DNA from: Aurifilum marmelostoma
Lineage: Eukaryota; Ascomycota; Sordariomycetes; Diaporthales; Cryphonectriaceae
DNA: 64,000 bases
Assembly (NCBI GenBank): GCA_027559495.1
Contig: JAMXSV010000008.1
Span: forward strand, 1,302,001-1,366,000
Direction of reading: 5' to 3'
Shown: positions 1 through 14,070 of the stretch, one piece after another
Layout: every line of letters begins with the position of its first letter
Position numbering within the stretch: position 1 is the first letter of the stretch
Notes under the pieces: generated by a model
What the model was told of the DNA's origin: nothing
What the model saw: only the letters and a program-made list of their open reading frames with translations
Databases searched by the model: none
Program-made: the position numbers and the translations under genes

Positions 1-910
1 AATCCGCCTTGTTGGCGTCGCCCTCATCTTGACGTGACATCGCACTGACAACGGGCCCCTTCCCCCCCCTCTCAGGCCAGCCCACTGATATGACCGAGAA
101 TGAAACTCGATGGTGAACCCTGAGTGTGTGTGGTGTATCTTGTCTGATCGGGGGCCCATCAAGGAGTTACTGAGTCGTGGGCGAGATCGGGTCCATTCTC
201 CGAACTATGTGTATGGGTTTTGTTGGCTGCGTGGCGCTGCGATTGGTCGCCCTGAAATGGCATGCCGGAGATGGGTCAGCTCTCATCCTGACATCGACCG
301 GGCGGGGAAGCATGAGATCTGGCCCGACCGTCCAAGCACTGCTTTACCACGCCTAGCCAGTAGTGAGAGACCCTCTCGCATCTTTCTGTGTATAGATTGG
401 TATACGAGACCGTAGGGGCGTGTTTACAAGGAGAAAGGAAATCTAAATAAAATAAAATAAAAAAATAAGAGAGAGAGAGAGAATGGGAGAAAGGATTACC
501 ATGTCATCCTTAGTAGGATGTCCACAACATCGTCAGGCAATCACGAGCTTTCTGCTGGCAAGTCTTAGTGAGCGGCTGGGGGGAGGGGTGATCTCATGTC
601 AGCAGCCGCCTCAGCGTGTTTGTGACGTCGGACCAGGGACCGAACTTCCTCCTCTCTTTCTTGCTCTCTCTGTCTCTCTTTCTCTCGTGTTTTTTTGACT
701 TCCCGATCAAACGTGAAAAGGTATCATAATCAGATCTATCAAACCTAGTGTCTGCAGTCTATCGGTACTAGGTTGCGATGCTGCATCATACAAGGATGGA
801 CCCTACCACATTATGCGCTTGTCACCTGAGAGAAACCACATAACAGCTTGTTAAACTACATGCCATGTACGGCAGTAGTACATACTATGTATGGGTCATG
901 GTTGTATGGT

Positions 911-947
911 GGTAGTAGCAATAGTAGTAGTAGTAGCAGTAGTAGTC

Positions 948-1029
<82 letters not shown>

Positions 1030-1048
1030 CAGCAGCAGCAGCAGTAGT
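911..1048. repeat. (AGT)n trinucleotide microsatellite
   Basis: About 138 bp of nearly pure AGT/GTA repeat with a few AGC and CGT interruptions and an AGC block near its right end. It reads as poly-Ser on the plus strand and poly-Tyr or poly-Thr on the minus strand, which explains the open frames over it. It is not a gene. Confidence 0.95.
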
Positions 1049-1986
1049 CAGTACTTGGGGATGAGCTGGGGTGGCGGTCCCGGTCCAGAAGGAGGTTGGC
1101 CTCCTCCGCTTGAGGCAACATTGTGCCAAGCTGGGAAGAAGATTTGATCAATCGATCGCCTCCTCTCAAGTCCTTCCAAGGTTTTTCCTTCTCTCCGGGG
1201 GGCCGCGGCTGTTTCGAAGCTGGGAGCGATCATGACCAGAGAGACCTGGGGGGGGGGAGAAGAAGTGCAGATCCTCATATCCGGCTCGGTGGCTTTTTTG
1301 TCATCTCGCTATGGGAAGGGCTAAACGTTGTTTCGACGCTTCAAATCTACCGCCTTTACCACATCCTGCAAATCCCTGATGTTATATCGTACGAGTTATA
1401 GTCGCGGATCTCGGTCTTGCGGGACGAGAACGGTTCATGCCCCGTTAATCTTCGATCTGTGTACCTGTTTTCTCAGACAGCCGACCCCACCCACCCACAC
1501 TTTTACTCCCTCAACAACTTCTATACACTCTCACTCACTCACTAACTCACTCACTCACCCACGCGTCAGAGAAAAGAGGGCTAAGCGGCCATTAGTGATG
1601 ATGACCCGGCGGGCGGCAGCAAGCGCCTCTCACCCCCCCCCCTCCTCCAAGGTCGGAAACCCAAACTCCCTCTACTATTACTAATTCAGTGTAATTATCA
1701 CTATTACTTTAGGGCCTGCACTGCCTCTCTGTGTCAACAACACGATATGTCCCCCGGCCCCCTTGCCACGAGATGACCGTTAACCTTGTCGTGATAGGCG
1801 GCTCGGCTCTACTACTTTTCACCACGACTATTATTACTGGACCCGGTGTCCAAAGAACATCCTCCATACCTTTCCTACCTGGCATCATGCTTGTCCGTGC
1901 ACCCTCACAGGGCGGAGCTGACTGACGTCCCCCTTGGGAGTTTCACCTATGCTTTCCCGAGTCTGCTGGAGCCTGCCCTGACTTTT

Positions 1987-2057
1987 CTGCCCTGCCTCGT
2001 TGCCCTCTTGCGAGCCTCGTTGCCCTCTGCCCTGCCCTGCCCTGCCCTGCCCTGCCT
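1987..2057. repeat. TGCCC pentanucleotide minisatellite
   Basis: Tandem TGCCC units, imperfect at first (interrupted by TCGT and TCTTG) and then perfect for about six units. A compositional feature only. Confidence 0.85.
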
Positions 2058-2916
2058 GATTGCTCTCTTCCCCTCCTCAAACCGTTGTGCCGTCCTGAGT
2101 CATACACAGCAGAGTGTATCGCCAAGCCACTTTCAGGTTTTGCCTGAAGCCGGCTAACTCGGTCCTTGTTTTTTTTGATGATTTCGGTACCAGCCTTGAA
2201 TCGCATCGACCACATGACGATGCCCGTACCCATTCAACTTTTGACAGCTGGATAATAAGAAGAGGAAAAAGAATTAAAAAAAAAATAAAGAAAGAAAAAG
2301 AAATACCTTCCCTACAGATCCCGCTACTGGCCCACACACACCTCTCTCTCTTCTGAAGAGTACCAAAAAAAACCAAAAAAAAAACCCCCCTTCCCGCCAA
2401 CTGGCACATTGTGGGGCCCCTTTTTCTCCTCCTTCTTCATTCTCCTCCGGCTCCCATGTATCTCGCTAAAACCACCTGACAGATAGCATCTGGCATACGG
2501 GACGGAGATTTAACGACTCGCGATATGCAGCTTGTGCGATCTTCGAAACACGGCAACGTTCGGGCACACGATTTCCAGCCCACCCTCCTCTCCTTCCTGG
2601 TAGGAAGACACGATGAGACTAAGTGGGCTGAACCCCCTCCCCCTCTTCCCCCTGACGTATGAAGTGTTTTTTTTTCTTCTTCTTTTTTCCTCAATATACT
2701 CCCCCGTCTTTGTCATCATCCAATCTTTTTTTTATTATTTTGCGACCGGTCAGGTCAGGTCAGCACTTTCAACGGCCCTTCACATGTGCCCCCCCCCCCC
2801 CCATTTCGTACTCCAGATGAAGGCATCCAGCCAGCCTCGTTCATCAGTTACCCCTTGACCCCGCCCCTTCGCCCCAGCTCAACCCGTATCCTCGGGCATA
2901 CTTCCCTTTTTCGAGT

Positions 2917-2917
<1 letters not shown>

Positions 2918-2946
<29 letters not shown>
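2918..2946. repeat. (GA)n microsatellite
   Basis: About 14 uninterrupted GA dinucleotides followed by AAAGG. Confidence 0.95.
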
Positions 2947-2950
<4 letters not shown>

Positions 2951-4114
2951 TTTGTGCGGCTCTATTAGCACGGAAACGTTCCCGAGGGACGAGTCGCGTG
3001 TTGTTGTTGTTGCTGGCATGTGGCCTGACGGCCTCGGTGAAAGAGCCCGGGAAGAACTTACAACAAAAAGGGCCTTTCCGGAGCGACCTTTAAACTTGGC
3101 ACTGGGCCGGGGGGTGGGTACGGTACAAGCATATACTACGTACGGCACCAGCGGAAGGACTGCTATTACTACCTGCACTCCAAAGAACAAAAAGAAAAAA
3201 AAGTCCACTACTCTCGCATTCTCGGACTTCGCCTTAGCCTTAGTCAAGGCTCGCTAGCCAACAAAAAGTCTTTTTTTTTATCTGGATTATTTCCCACGGC
3301 TGCTTGTATCCCAGGACATATCAGGACCCAAGCAAAGGTAGGGTTCAAGGAGGAAGCCGGTGGTGGGGGGGGGGGGGGCCAGGGCAGGGCGAATGGATGC
3401 ATGACACAAGAGAGCTGAGGTAATTTGATCCCCAGATCTCGAGGGACATACACATGCCCGTCCATTCACCGGGGGGTTTTTTTTTGCCTTAACGCTGTGC
3501 GAGTCAGCTGTGTCCGCCTCCATCAGCCCACCCCAGCCGCGCTTGGAACGTGGTATCAAAAACTCTATCTTGCTCTCCTCTCTTGCTCTAGGCAGAAGGG
3601 CGCAGCAAAACACAGACAGCATTCAGGTTGTTGATGCTTTCATCTCGGGTGTCACTACTGGTTGGATCGCTACTTGGATCCCTTTCTCCCCCCCTCCCCC
3701 CTCTCTCCCTCTCCGAACGGCCACAGAGCTCTTCCCGAAAGGAAAAAAAAAAAAAAAGAGAGAACAATAAAATCAAAGACCTTGATAACCACATTCGACC
3801 TGCCGCGCTGCCCCGGCTTTCCGTCACAATCTGGTCGGGATCTTGAACACGATCTCGATCGGACAGATCAGAAATTCGATTAGCCTCTCTCGCCTCGGGA
3901 AAAGACGAGGGGGGGGGGTGGTGGTGGAAGAAGGCAGTAGTGAGGGAAGGGATGATGAAAGGGGGGGGGGGAGGGGTCCCGAGCAAAAGCGAGCAAGCAA
4001 AGGGCCTGTTGCGGGGGATGGGGACATCTCTTTGGAAAATTTTAGTGCTGCGAGTGTGTGCTCCACACCTTGATAGAAATCAGGCCACTTCACTTTAAGA
4101 GATTCCCCTCCCAG

Positions 4115-4119
<5 letters not shown>

Positions 4120-4148
<29 letters not shown>
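4120..4148. repeat. (CA)n microsatellite
   Basis: About 14 CA units directly after a CCCACCCA stretch. Confidence 0.95.
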
Positions 4149-5275
4149 TTGGGCAAGGAAAGGTTGAGAAGAGTTACTAGTAGAGTTATGTGTGAAGGGG
4201 CCCCACACGCTGCGGTCAGCAGAAGAGGATTCGGGAGGAGCCATTGGAGGGGGGAGGGGTGGTGGGAGAGGGAAAATAAGTGAGGCCAGCCAAAAGAGAT
4301 CCCCTAACGGAAGCGGCAGCCTTTCCGATTTTGATCTTGGCCGATACGAACAAGAAAAAGAGGAGGAGAGAGGACCGAAAAGGAGATAGGAGGGAGGGAA
4401 AAGAAGAGAAAGAAAGAAAGACAGAAAAAAAATAGAGCCATTGTTCTTCAACAACTACGTGGCATGACGTTTGTGCCTTTTGTCTCACCAGTCAATCATT
4501 CAGACATATACACAGACATAAATAAAATAAAATAAAAAACAATGAACCCCACACACACAACCTGTACCTGTCACAGGCGGCTTCCCATGTCACCGCTTCC
4601 AAAGTCCGTGACCAGTGGCCGACGTAGGCGCTGTGGATTCTGCTCGGCTGAACCTTGTCTGACAGCTGTTCGTTTGTGCGTAAATGTGTCAGATGTACCA
4701 GATGTACCATGACAGGACGGCCTAAGCGAAAGAGAAGGAGACCGGAGCAAGCGGGAATGGAAGGGAAAAAGGAAAAAAAATAAAAAAAGAAATAAATCAT
4801 CAACAACACAAACATGACCCAACAACTCCCTCCACCCCACTGTCAATGTACAGTATACATAGAATCTGGACAGCAGACAGCTCTCAGACCTGGGACTATC
4901 CCTGGAGGGCAACAAGAGGAGAAGAGAGGGGGGGGGGGGGGGGAAGGGCCCTTTTCTCGCCTCGGTGGGGGCCCCCTTCGATTCAAATCGACCCACCCGA
5001 CCCTTTTTCTGAAGCTTCGAGAACAAGTCAAAGAACGATTCACGCCCCACGCATGGAACTTGGACTGTGTGGGACCACCCCTCTGCGATCGTGTTCGGTT
5101 GGTGAAAAGGCTATCGGAAAATGGGACAACGAAGGGGGAGAAGAGAGAGAGGGGGGGGGCTGTTCCGGGTGGAGGGTTGACAATGACTTGATGGCATCAC
5201 GGCGGCAGTCACTTTTTTTTTTTTTTTTGTTTCTGTGTGGGGTCAAAGACAAGACAGAGGAAAAGGGAAAGAAAG

Positions 5276-5301
5276 AAAAAAAAAAAAAAAAAAAAAAAAA
5301 A
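5276..5301. repeat. Poly(A) tract
   Basis: Uninterrupted A run of about 26 after a GAAAGAAA lead-in. No retrotransposon body or target-site duplication is visible beside it, so I do not call it a retroposon tail. Confidence 0.9.
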
Positions 5302-5760
5302 GAGGGACCCTTTCTTCTCGCATTAGGGATCTAGATGCACGATTCACCACGCGACGGCCCTTCACCGAGAAAAGTATAGTCAGCTGACTACTCTCCCTCC
5401 TTTCTTGTTGCTCTTGTTGTCGGAAACCCTCAGAGCCTATTGTTCCCCTACCACGGTACTGCTCCCTTTATGCCCTCCCCCCCCCCCAACAGAATCCTGC
5501 CTCATCTCGGAACTTTGTTGCTTCGTTTCTTCTCCTTCTCACCTTGGTGTCAGCCACTTGCTTGCTGATCACAACCTCCGCCGAGGAGAGGGAGAGGGGG
5601 AGGCCTGTCGCGGGTGGTTCCAGAAATCGATCGCCATAACACACCACCAACCCCCCTCTCCCTCTCCCTCTCCCTCGTCTCTCCTTGGCGGAAAACTCAG
5701 GTAGAGAAGGAGAACAGGAGGGCCTCTCTCAAATCTGGTCCCAAGAGGAATGGGGTGTTT

Positions 5761-5783
5761 GTGTGTGTGTGTGTGTGTGTGTG
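5761..5783. repeat. (GT)n microsatellite
   Basis: About 11 GT units; one of many GT/CA tracts in the gene-poor left third of the window. Confidence 0.9.
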
Positions 5784-7248
5784 GATTGCGTCGCAGCCCA
5801 TCCATTTTTCTGACCGCCCCCTGACACAAACGCTGGCAGTGGATAGAACCACCATGCAGGACCACCACCACCACCACCATTCCCATCACACATAGATACA
5901 ATATACAACACACAGACACACACACGAGAGAGAGAGAGAGAGCCGGCTCCGGCCACCCGGTGACCCAAAGGAGGCCCCTTGTGATCTCCAAATCGTTCGA
6001 TCTTGCGGAGCAAGTCCGGTTGATGTGGAGTGGGGTACAATACATTACCCACCTCAAACCCCCCCCCCCCCACTTGCCCGTCTCTCTTCCCTCTCTCTCT
6101 TCTCGTCGACATCAGATCCCCGACTCGAGGTGCTCCAGTTCTCTCCGAGGCACACCTGGGGCTCGAATTTTGACTCCCACCGACAAACCATACAACTCGT
6201 TTATTTTTTTGGTTTGATAAGTACTACAAGGCAGGGTCCCGGGGGGGGGGGGGGGGAGTGGGAAAAAGGGAGGTGGGTATGGCCACATGGGCTCGGGCCG
6301 GGGACACGATCCGGATCTGGGAAATATCTCCATGCGGCTTGTCAAATCACGGCACCCGATCTTGAAAGCTGGGCTGATCTGCATGGGGGGGTTGCTGGGT
6401 CCCTATTTGTAAGATAACCGCGTTCCCACCCCTCTGGATATTTCCCAGCAGCCCGCGCCCATTCTATTGACTTTTCTATGCCTTGTGTGTGTTTTGTGCC
6501 TAGAAGGGAAGAGGCGAGGGGAGGGGGGGGGGGAGGTTGCTGCCTTTCTCTTTTTCGTATTTGGGCATTACCGAGAGCGAGATTTGCCGTGGTGGATGAC
6601 GGAAGTGCATCATTCGTTCATAGACTCAAGGTCTGTTCTGTTCTCCTGGTTAGTAAATAAATACATCTGCACAGACTCGATACTATTCCATTGGGGCTTC
6701 TTCTTTGACCGTCTCAGCGCTGGTATCGTCGTCGGTCGGGCAGAGGCCAGACCGGGCTGGACCCGGACGCGGACGACTCACGAGGAGCAGCAACAGCAGC
6801 ATGTAAGAGAGGGCGAAGATGATTATTGTCGTCGTTCTGGTATTCATTCCTTGTCCTTTTGTTTTGAGTCATCTGGGGTCTGCATTGCAAGCTTGCATCA
6901 CATCTAGTACTTCCACTCGTCCTCCCCCCCCTCCCTCTCCCTTTTTCCCTCGGGGTTCAAGCTGTCACCCGTCAAACCTGCATGGTTTGAAGGTTTGCCT
7001 GCAAGCCTGCCGCCCGCCCGAACTCATGTAAGAAAAGGAAAAAGCGCCCCCAGGAGACGACTATTCCCTTGCATGCATGGGTGCTGGCAGCAGGAACATA
7101 GCATGTGTGTGTGTGTGTGTGCGCGCGCGCGTTGCCGTAGCATAGCCGACGCGTGGCCCTTGGGCTGCAATCATCTCACTTTATCTCTCCCCGCTCGCGT
7201 GCTGAGGGAACCCTCATCAGTCAAGTCGCTGGGTCTTGATGCTTTGTT

Positions 7249-7274
7249 GCCGCCGCCGCCGCCGCCGCCGCCGC
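7249..7274. repeat. (GCC)n microsatellite
   Basis: About eight perfect GCC units in otherwise non-coding sequence. It reads as poly-Arg or poly-Pro in overlapping frames, none of which extends into a credible protein. Confidence 0.9.
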
Positions 7275-9865
7275 TCTCGAGTAGTCTTTGCTATCCCAAA
7301 GTCTCCGTGTCTCTTTTTAGATGGAGAACTTTTACCTCTACTTCCTTCGCCTTCTTTCTTACACAAGCAGGCCTGCCAGAGTAAGCGACACCGCCTCGAA
7401 ACACATTGCCATGTGGCGCGACGTGAAGCTGCCACGACTATAGGCCGCATGCCATCCCACCTGCTCGCCTGCTTCTCGTGGAGGGAGGGGGGGGGGGGTG
7501 GTTTGGACCTCCATCCTTCTCGGTCGGGCAAAGTGTCATCCCACATTCCGAGAGAAAAAGGGAGCCAAAGAAGAGAAACAAATAAATACCCCCCCCCCCC
7601 AAAACCACCATCCATTCATGCCCGTCATGTTCGATAGGTCAAGCCTGGCCGTTCCCCACCCCCGGTAAACAAACCCTTGCTCGTCTGCCTATCCAGGCCC
7701 TGTAAGATCGAAATAAGCTCCCTCTCGTCAAAGAAGCAATCCTGTCAATCAGTCATCACCACTACTACACCGTGGGAACCCCTCCCTCCCCCCCCTTGCT
7801 CATGCAGCGTCATCAGGGTCGCATGCCGCGGCAATAATACTCTCTTCTGGTGTGAGGGAGATAAAAAAAAAAAAAAAAGAAAAGAAAAAGCCCCTCCCAG
7901 ACCGGTCTGTGCTGTGTGTCCTTGTTCAATGTTAGACCATCTACTCATGTAAGTCTAGTCGCTAGGTTTCCGCACATCACAGCGTCATACCCCTGAGGAT
8001 ACCGCGTCTGGGCTTGGGCGGTTGAATCCGATGGACATTTGTCATTTGATTTCCTTTTTCCATTTCCTTTTTTTTTTTCTTCTTTCGCCCTTCTTTTTGG
8101 TTGCCTCCCCGCCGCCTGGTGAGCCACTCAGACCGCGTGTGCTTGTGCAACGGTGGGAAAGTCGAGTGGCCCAGCTTGAAGAAATTCTCCGAGGTGCACG
8201 AGCACAGATATGGGTGCGACAGAAGAGCCCCCTCCCCCCCACCAGAATAACGACATCTCGAAGGGAGGGTTGGATGACGTGACGATCTATGGAAGACGGT
8301 ATTCAGGGGAAGAAAGTGTGTGTGCCTGTGTGTGAGTGTGTGCGTGCGCGCGCGTGCATGTGTGGCAACCACTACGCTGAGCGCGCCAACAGCGACAAGA
8401 GGAAGAAGAGAAAATATAAAGAATAAAGAAGAGAAGATGCACAAATTTGCACCACACTACATGTGCATCCTCCTGCTTCGATGTGACCACACACCCACCC
8501 TTCCTTCCCGTTCTTGCAGAGCGGCTGAGGCTCGCCAGGCAGCACGCATCTCGTACCTGAGCCTCTCAGGACAGCTCCCTGGAGTGACGGGTGGTGCACG
8601 GGATACAACCTCTGACTTCCTACGTGAAATCTGAGTTCCGTCACCTTTTCACTCCGTCCTCCTATCTCGTGTCGGCACGCAGGGGAGGGGAGATGGGGGG
8701 GGGGGGCTGCTGTTCCCGCCTATCAAAGCTCCAGAAGCGGCACTGCACTCCCACTCTACATGGAACGAGCCTCGCAGAACCACCACTCGGGTTGAAGGAG
8801 AAGTGACAAGAGCAGGACAGAGTCGCAAGGCCCGTGCCATTACGACCACACCCCCCCCCCCCCACCACCACCAGACGGGCCTGCCCAGTGATTTGATGCT
8901 GATGCTCCCCCTCCTCCTCCTTCTCCTCCTCCTTCTCTTGTGAGTCACACAATGACTCCAGTCGGGCCCAGGCAGAACAGCGCGGAGAAGGCGACGGAGC
9001 CAGCTTTCGCACGGGATGTGCCTGGTGTACCCGCCCTGGAGCCTGCTGCTGTCACTGCGCGCAACACCAGTCACCCATCAGTAGTATGCCATCCATCCAC
9101 TGAACAATCATCCCAGGGATCTGTATGGAACCATCCATCCCCATCGCTCCTCTTCCCACGATCGTCTCATCGGATGTAATAGTATCTAGATCCGCCCAGA
9201 CTGGCGGGACTGCGGGATTCACTTGCCAGCCCAACCAAGAAGAGCAGGGCATACGACGGCCCCAATGCTTGTTGCCGGGCTCGCCAGCTCGGCTGCAACG
9301 GCTGTGCAGGGGTTGGAGGGGAGGGGGTCGTCATGTGTCTGTTCTGTATGCACATGTGTGGGTGTGGTTGCGGGTGTGGGTGTACAGGAGAAGCTGGTGT
9401 CCTCGCATAAAACCCCCCGCCCCCTCGGCTGTGCTTGCCTTGCTGTAGAACAAGCGCTGTACATACGTAGTAGTAGTAAGTAATTTTCCCCCCGGCAGAC
9501 TATTGATGCCACTTACAACGCGGTGTAACAAGAGGAACAAGGTGCTGTGCTGTGTGTGGGAAGACAGATCATGCTGATCAAGCATCACATCATTTGCAAG
9601 TAACATCCTCGCACGCATGCACCCACACACTCACACTCACACCAAAGCATCCATACTCACACCAAAGCACGGTCTCGCCAACCGGTACGACGCCATTCAG
9701 ACCTTCTCTGCTCCCAGGGGGGGCATCTCGGAGCCGAGCTGCTACCTTTGGCTACCCTTCTTTCCTGACTGTACTTCTCTCTCTCTTGAGGGATCTCAAA
9801 CCTTGCTGTACCCGAAAGGTACATACATGGCACTTTGGTAGAGATTTTTACCTTTCTTGCCCTTG

Positions 9866-9899
<34 letters not shown>

Positions 9900-12800
9900 G
9901 AGTCTCTGACCATTGCCGACGTAAGGGCGCGAGGTGATCCGTGGAGCTGTCAGGACCATTCAACAGGGGGGCCTGTCGAGAGACAACAGGGCCCCTTGCC
10001 GGATAAGGACGATCTTTATGACTTGTCATCGGCGTCTATGACCTCGCCTATGGTATGTGGCCTGATTTGTGGGTCCCCTACAGGGCCGTAATGTCGCTTG
10101 TGAAGCAGTCTCCCGCTCGGCACGAGGAAGACATGTGGTCGCTACAGGGAGGCGAGCGGTTTCCCTGTGGCGGAGCCTGCCTTGGGAGTGTGGGCTCGCC
10201 CGACCTGCCAGGGAACCGAACAAGTGAGAAAAATCAGCCTGAGTGAGAGCATCATCACCTGTGCGTGACACGAATGAGTGCACTGAGGTTTTGCCGCCAG
10301 TCGGAGCCCTGTACAGTCCAGCACGCGCCATGGACAAGATCTCGGTGTTCTTTGGGACGGTTGCCTACATCAGGCAGTCGATGCCTTGTCATTCGAGGAG
10401 ACACAAGAAACATTCTCCTTTGTGTGTGTGTGCGGTCCCTCGATGCCGTGTCCCATCTACGCAGTGTCCGCGCGCCGTCATTCATGAGGCGCATCGTACA
10501 GTGCACCGATTTATTTCGCCCCCCCCTCCCCCTTGGGGGGCGGGGCCCAGATCTGACGGCTGGCCAAATAATCCGATATCCAAAATTGGAGCACACTATT
10601 GTCGGTTACAGATTGCGACCCATGGACGAATCGTTTCACATCTCGCAGATATGTGGTGGCTGCTTGTGTGTGGAATATCTCCGGGGGACACCATCGGCCC
10701 TAATCCATCTGATTGGGCCTTGGGAGTCGATGTCCAGGTCGTATCTAGTGGAGGGCATCATGGATCTCACACTTGCATCTGCCATTCCGGTGGGTTGACA
10801 GCTAGGTCGCCCGTGCCCTCTCGTTACACCACCCCATTCGGTGAGGCGGGCGCCGGTCCCATGATCCCTCGCCAGTCATTCCGCCGCCCTGAAGTACCGC
10901 TTCTCTGCGCCTCTGCCCAACCCCCCTCCTCCTCCTCATGCCTTTTGAGTACCCGAGGTGACCTCCAGGGTTAAAACGTAGCTTGTGCGATGGCAGCAGG
11001 ATTGTCAGTCCCGAGAAGCGAGAATCCCCTTCCCTCCAGCCGCACCAGCTCCTGCTGCGGAACCATTTCCGCTGTCATTTACTTATGCTCATGGGGGGGT
11101 CGCACGCAATATCTTCACCCTAGAAGGTGTGTGGTACGATGAGGAGCGAGAAAGATTTGTGTCGGAGAGAGATATCGCCGAGGAGGAATTGCGGTGCACA
11201 TGGTGCCCAGACAAACCCGTCGACCGGTGAGACGAGGCGGGCGTAGTTATCTATTTCGCGTGCCGCAGATGACGATACCCGCAGCAACCAAGTCGGGCTC
11301 AATCCAAACCCCGAACCTGTTGGGCGTGAGAAAGACAGGCTTAGCTCGACATTGGCTTCCAAGAAGGGGCAACTCGCCCGCTCCTCACACACCACACCCC
11401 AACCACCAGGGGTCTGACAGCATGGAGGCATCCCCTTGGTGTAGTTGCCTCGATCAGATCATTACCGTGGTATGTATTTGGGCCAAAACCCCAGCATTCG
11501 GAACCAAAGCCGAAAACGGCCGGGCTTGCGCCCTCCAACTCCCTCACCCGTTTGTGATATATCACATCTCACCACGAGAACAGGCTCTGGGAAAATTTTC
11601 ACAATGCACGGCCCCACCCCTTTCTCAGAGATTTGTTTGTGACCGCTGCATAGCGCTGACGGCGAGTGAGTGTTCCTCTCCCGCCCTAACATTCCCAACA
11701 TGCCAATGGGCAATTTCACCCGGAGTCGAGATTCTGTTTCGTGCTCCGTCTTCGCCTTTGGCCATGCAGCCTCCCTTTCCCCCTCCTCTCCACCTCACTT
11801 GAACCTGTGATACAACGTATTTGTATACATGGAACGTGATAGCGTGACTGACAGATTCCGTGCGATCCACTTTTCGAACTCCAAGAGACCCAGTCGCTGG
11901 CCTTTTCAGTTGGATATCGAGATCCGAGGGTCAGATGTGATCTGGTGTTGGATGGGCCGATCTCAACCTGCTGCTTTACAACTCACTCGAATCGTCGTCA
12001 TAAATCACACAGAGCGAGCAAATTATGACGCGGTAATGGTGATGATGGTGTGAACGTTGTTTCTTCTGTTGCGTTGTGTTGACGAAAGGCCCCGGGCAGG
12101 TCACAAAAAAGGCGGGATGGTGATCGCCCACGGACTCCGCCGCCATGTATCCGCTGATCAAGCATGGGTATCTCCTGGAGCATTCAACGGACAAGCAATG
12201 AGACATACTGGGGCGGAAGAAATATCGGTCAGTAAACCACAGGTAGCGGGACACGTCAACGTCGCTTTCTTGGTGGTGGTCGCCGCCCGGGACACCCACC
12301 AGGGTGAAAGGGGGGGGTTAGTATGATGGCAGGGCCTCAATGATGACAAGTCAGGCCCCCCCTCCCCCCCAATCCCCATCTCCTCTAACACCTTGCATAT
12401 TGTTAGGACACAATTGACCGGTGTCCTCGTAGATGGGTGGGGTTGTCAGAGGGGCACCTGTCACGTTTGTCGCCCAGATCCGAGATGCAACCACCATCAA
12501 GGGCTTTGGACACCCCCCTCTTAACAACCATCTTCGTTTAATGTTGCCGCAGGAGGGAGAAGGGATGGGATGTTCTGCTGTACGAGAATGGCGGACTGGG
12601 GTCCTTGTCTCCTCGGTTGGACGCCTTGGACAGAAAAGAAATCGCCGCCGCGAGGACGGCACGCAATGCTTCGCCACGTCCTACATCCAGCTTGATCCAA
12701 GGATGGCGATGTTGCGAATCGACCGATACGAGCCCCTAGCGAGTTGACCGATCACCCTCTCATCTCAACCTTCTCCTCGATAGCTTCGTCACAGACCGAG

Positions 12801-14070
12801 GTGATCTGAGCACGAGACGAGCCATTGGCGTAGGGTGTATCGCAAAAGAGGGATCTTAAAGAGATGTCACATCTCGCATTGTCAGACTCGGTCCGTCTCA
12901 CGGTCAATCAATCCCTCTCTTGCCCATGACCTTCCCGATCGAGCTCGTCTCTACCAGCCGAAAGACACAGGATTATTAAAGGATGGAATGACTTGACGAC
13001 TCTCCCCTCGGTCGACCCGCGGGCGACGAAGGGCGGGTAGATCTCAGCCCCCACACTCCACAGAGCTCCGCAGTATCCGGTGGGCATCTTGCAAGGACTG
13101 CCTCTTGAGCCCACGCTGACCGCAGTCTCTGAGCAGAGCAGAACGTTGAACAGTGCTTTGTCATGTCATCTCGATCAGAATCCTGTTGTCGAGTCAGACG
13201 AGTAGGAGGCTCGACATGTCGGCCGCGTACCCACGCCCTCCTGGCCAGGTGGGTTTCAGAACCTAATATCGTTTATCGAGATCCCTTGAGGAGCGTAGCA
13301 AGGGTGGCTGATCTGCATTGCTTCTTGATGTTGGAACCATAATTGATCGCTGGCGAAGTGGTTGCCAAAAAGGATCTTGTTGGGGTTCTGTTGGGACAGC
13401 TGATCCTCCCAAGCACTTCCCCTCCTGAGTTGTCCTCAAGACGCCCGCGCGAGGAGGAGGTTGATATCTGACAGGCAGAATTGAGCGCGTCAGTCAGAAG
13501 AAACCCTTGGACAGGTGTCGGCGTGTCCAAGTGGACCCTACAAGGCGGTGGCCATGGGATGATATCATGGTCATGGAGCTCTAATCGCCGGTGACTTCGG
13601 CAACCTGGCACCAACCCTTGGCCTGTTGTCTCAAAGAGGATAGATAGTGAGGCTACTACATGACCTCGAAAAGCAAAGGGATGTAGGAATCGAGAGACTG
13701 TGGTCATGCTGGTCAGTCAGGGGCACAGAGAGAGTAAAGGTGCGATGAGAGGGGCAAAGAATTGCTGGGTTGAATCTGCTTTGTGTGAAGGGATGACTAA
13801 GCATAACAGCGCAACCTTGACCTCATGTCGTGGCTTCCGTATTCAGACCTTCCTGCCTCTTCAAGAAGACGGCCTGACCTTTTTGATATTGCCACGAGCT
13901 CTGCGCCGGTGAGTGTGGAGGTCTCAGGCTGGTTCGGTCGGAAGGGAACAGCTCGTCGCCACAGTAATGCTACCTAGAAGATGAGCAGACGGGCGCAACC
14001 CATGCTGTAACCTCATTCGATACTGGCGTCCTGTGGTGAAGCCTCAAGACCTCGAGGCAGGGCAGCAGAT

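Larger units (their letters stand above)
1..14070. other. 14-kb gene-poor region rich in simple repeats
   Basis: I find no reading frame here with family resemblance, a plausible intron-exon structure or coding-like composition on either strand. The open frames are short and mostly translate simple repeats (poly-Ser, poly-Tyr, poly-Arg, His/Thr alternations). The sequence is a patchwork of mononucleotide runs (A, T, G and C runs of 8-25), CA/GT, GA/CT and trinucleotide microsatellites, separated by unremarkable sequence. It may hold long untranslated leaders, non-coding transcripts or regulatory DNA of an off-window gene, but the sequence alone shows none of these. Homopolymer lengths should be treated as uncertain. 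Confidence 0.6.

Noticed and set aside
848..1278. Overlapping open frames encoding poly-Ser, poly-Tyr and poly-Thr
   Set aside because: They are translations of the AGT microsatellite in different frames, with no flanking protein-like sequence.
5276..5301. Poly(A) run as a retroposon tail
   Set aside because: No element body, internal promoter or target-site duplication beside it.
10243..10974. A 243-codon plus-strand frame, the longest in the left desert
   Set aside because: Composition is Cys/His/Pro/Arg-mixed like random GC-rich translation. There are no motifs, and overlapping frames of similar quality exist on both strands.
11194..11802. A 202-codon plus-strand frame
   Set aside because: No domain, no coding-like residue pattern and no plausible partner exons.
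13273..13707. A 144-codon minus-strand frame upstream of the first gene
   Set aside because: No family resemblance, and its composition looks random.
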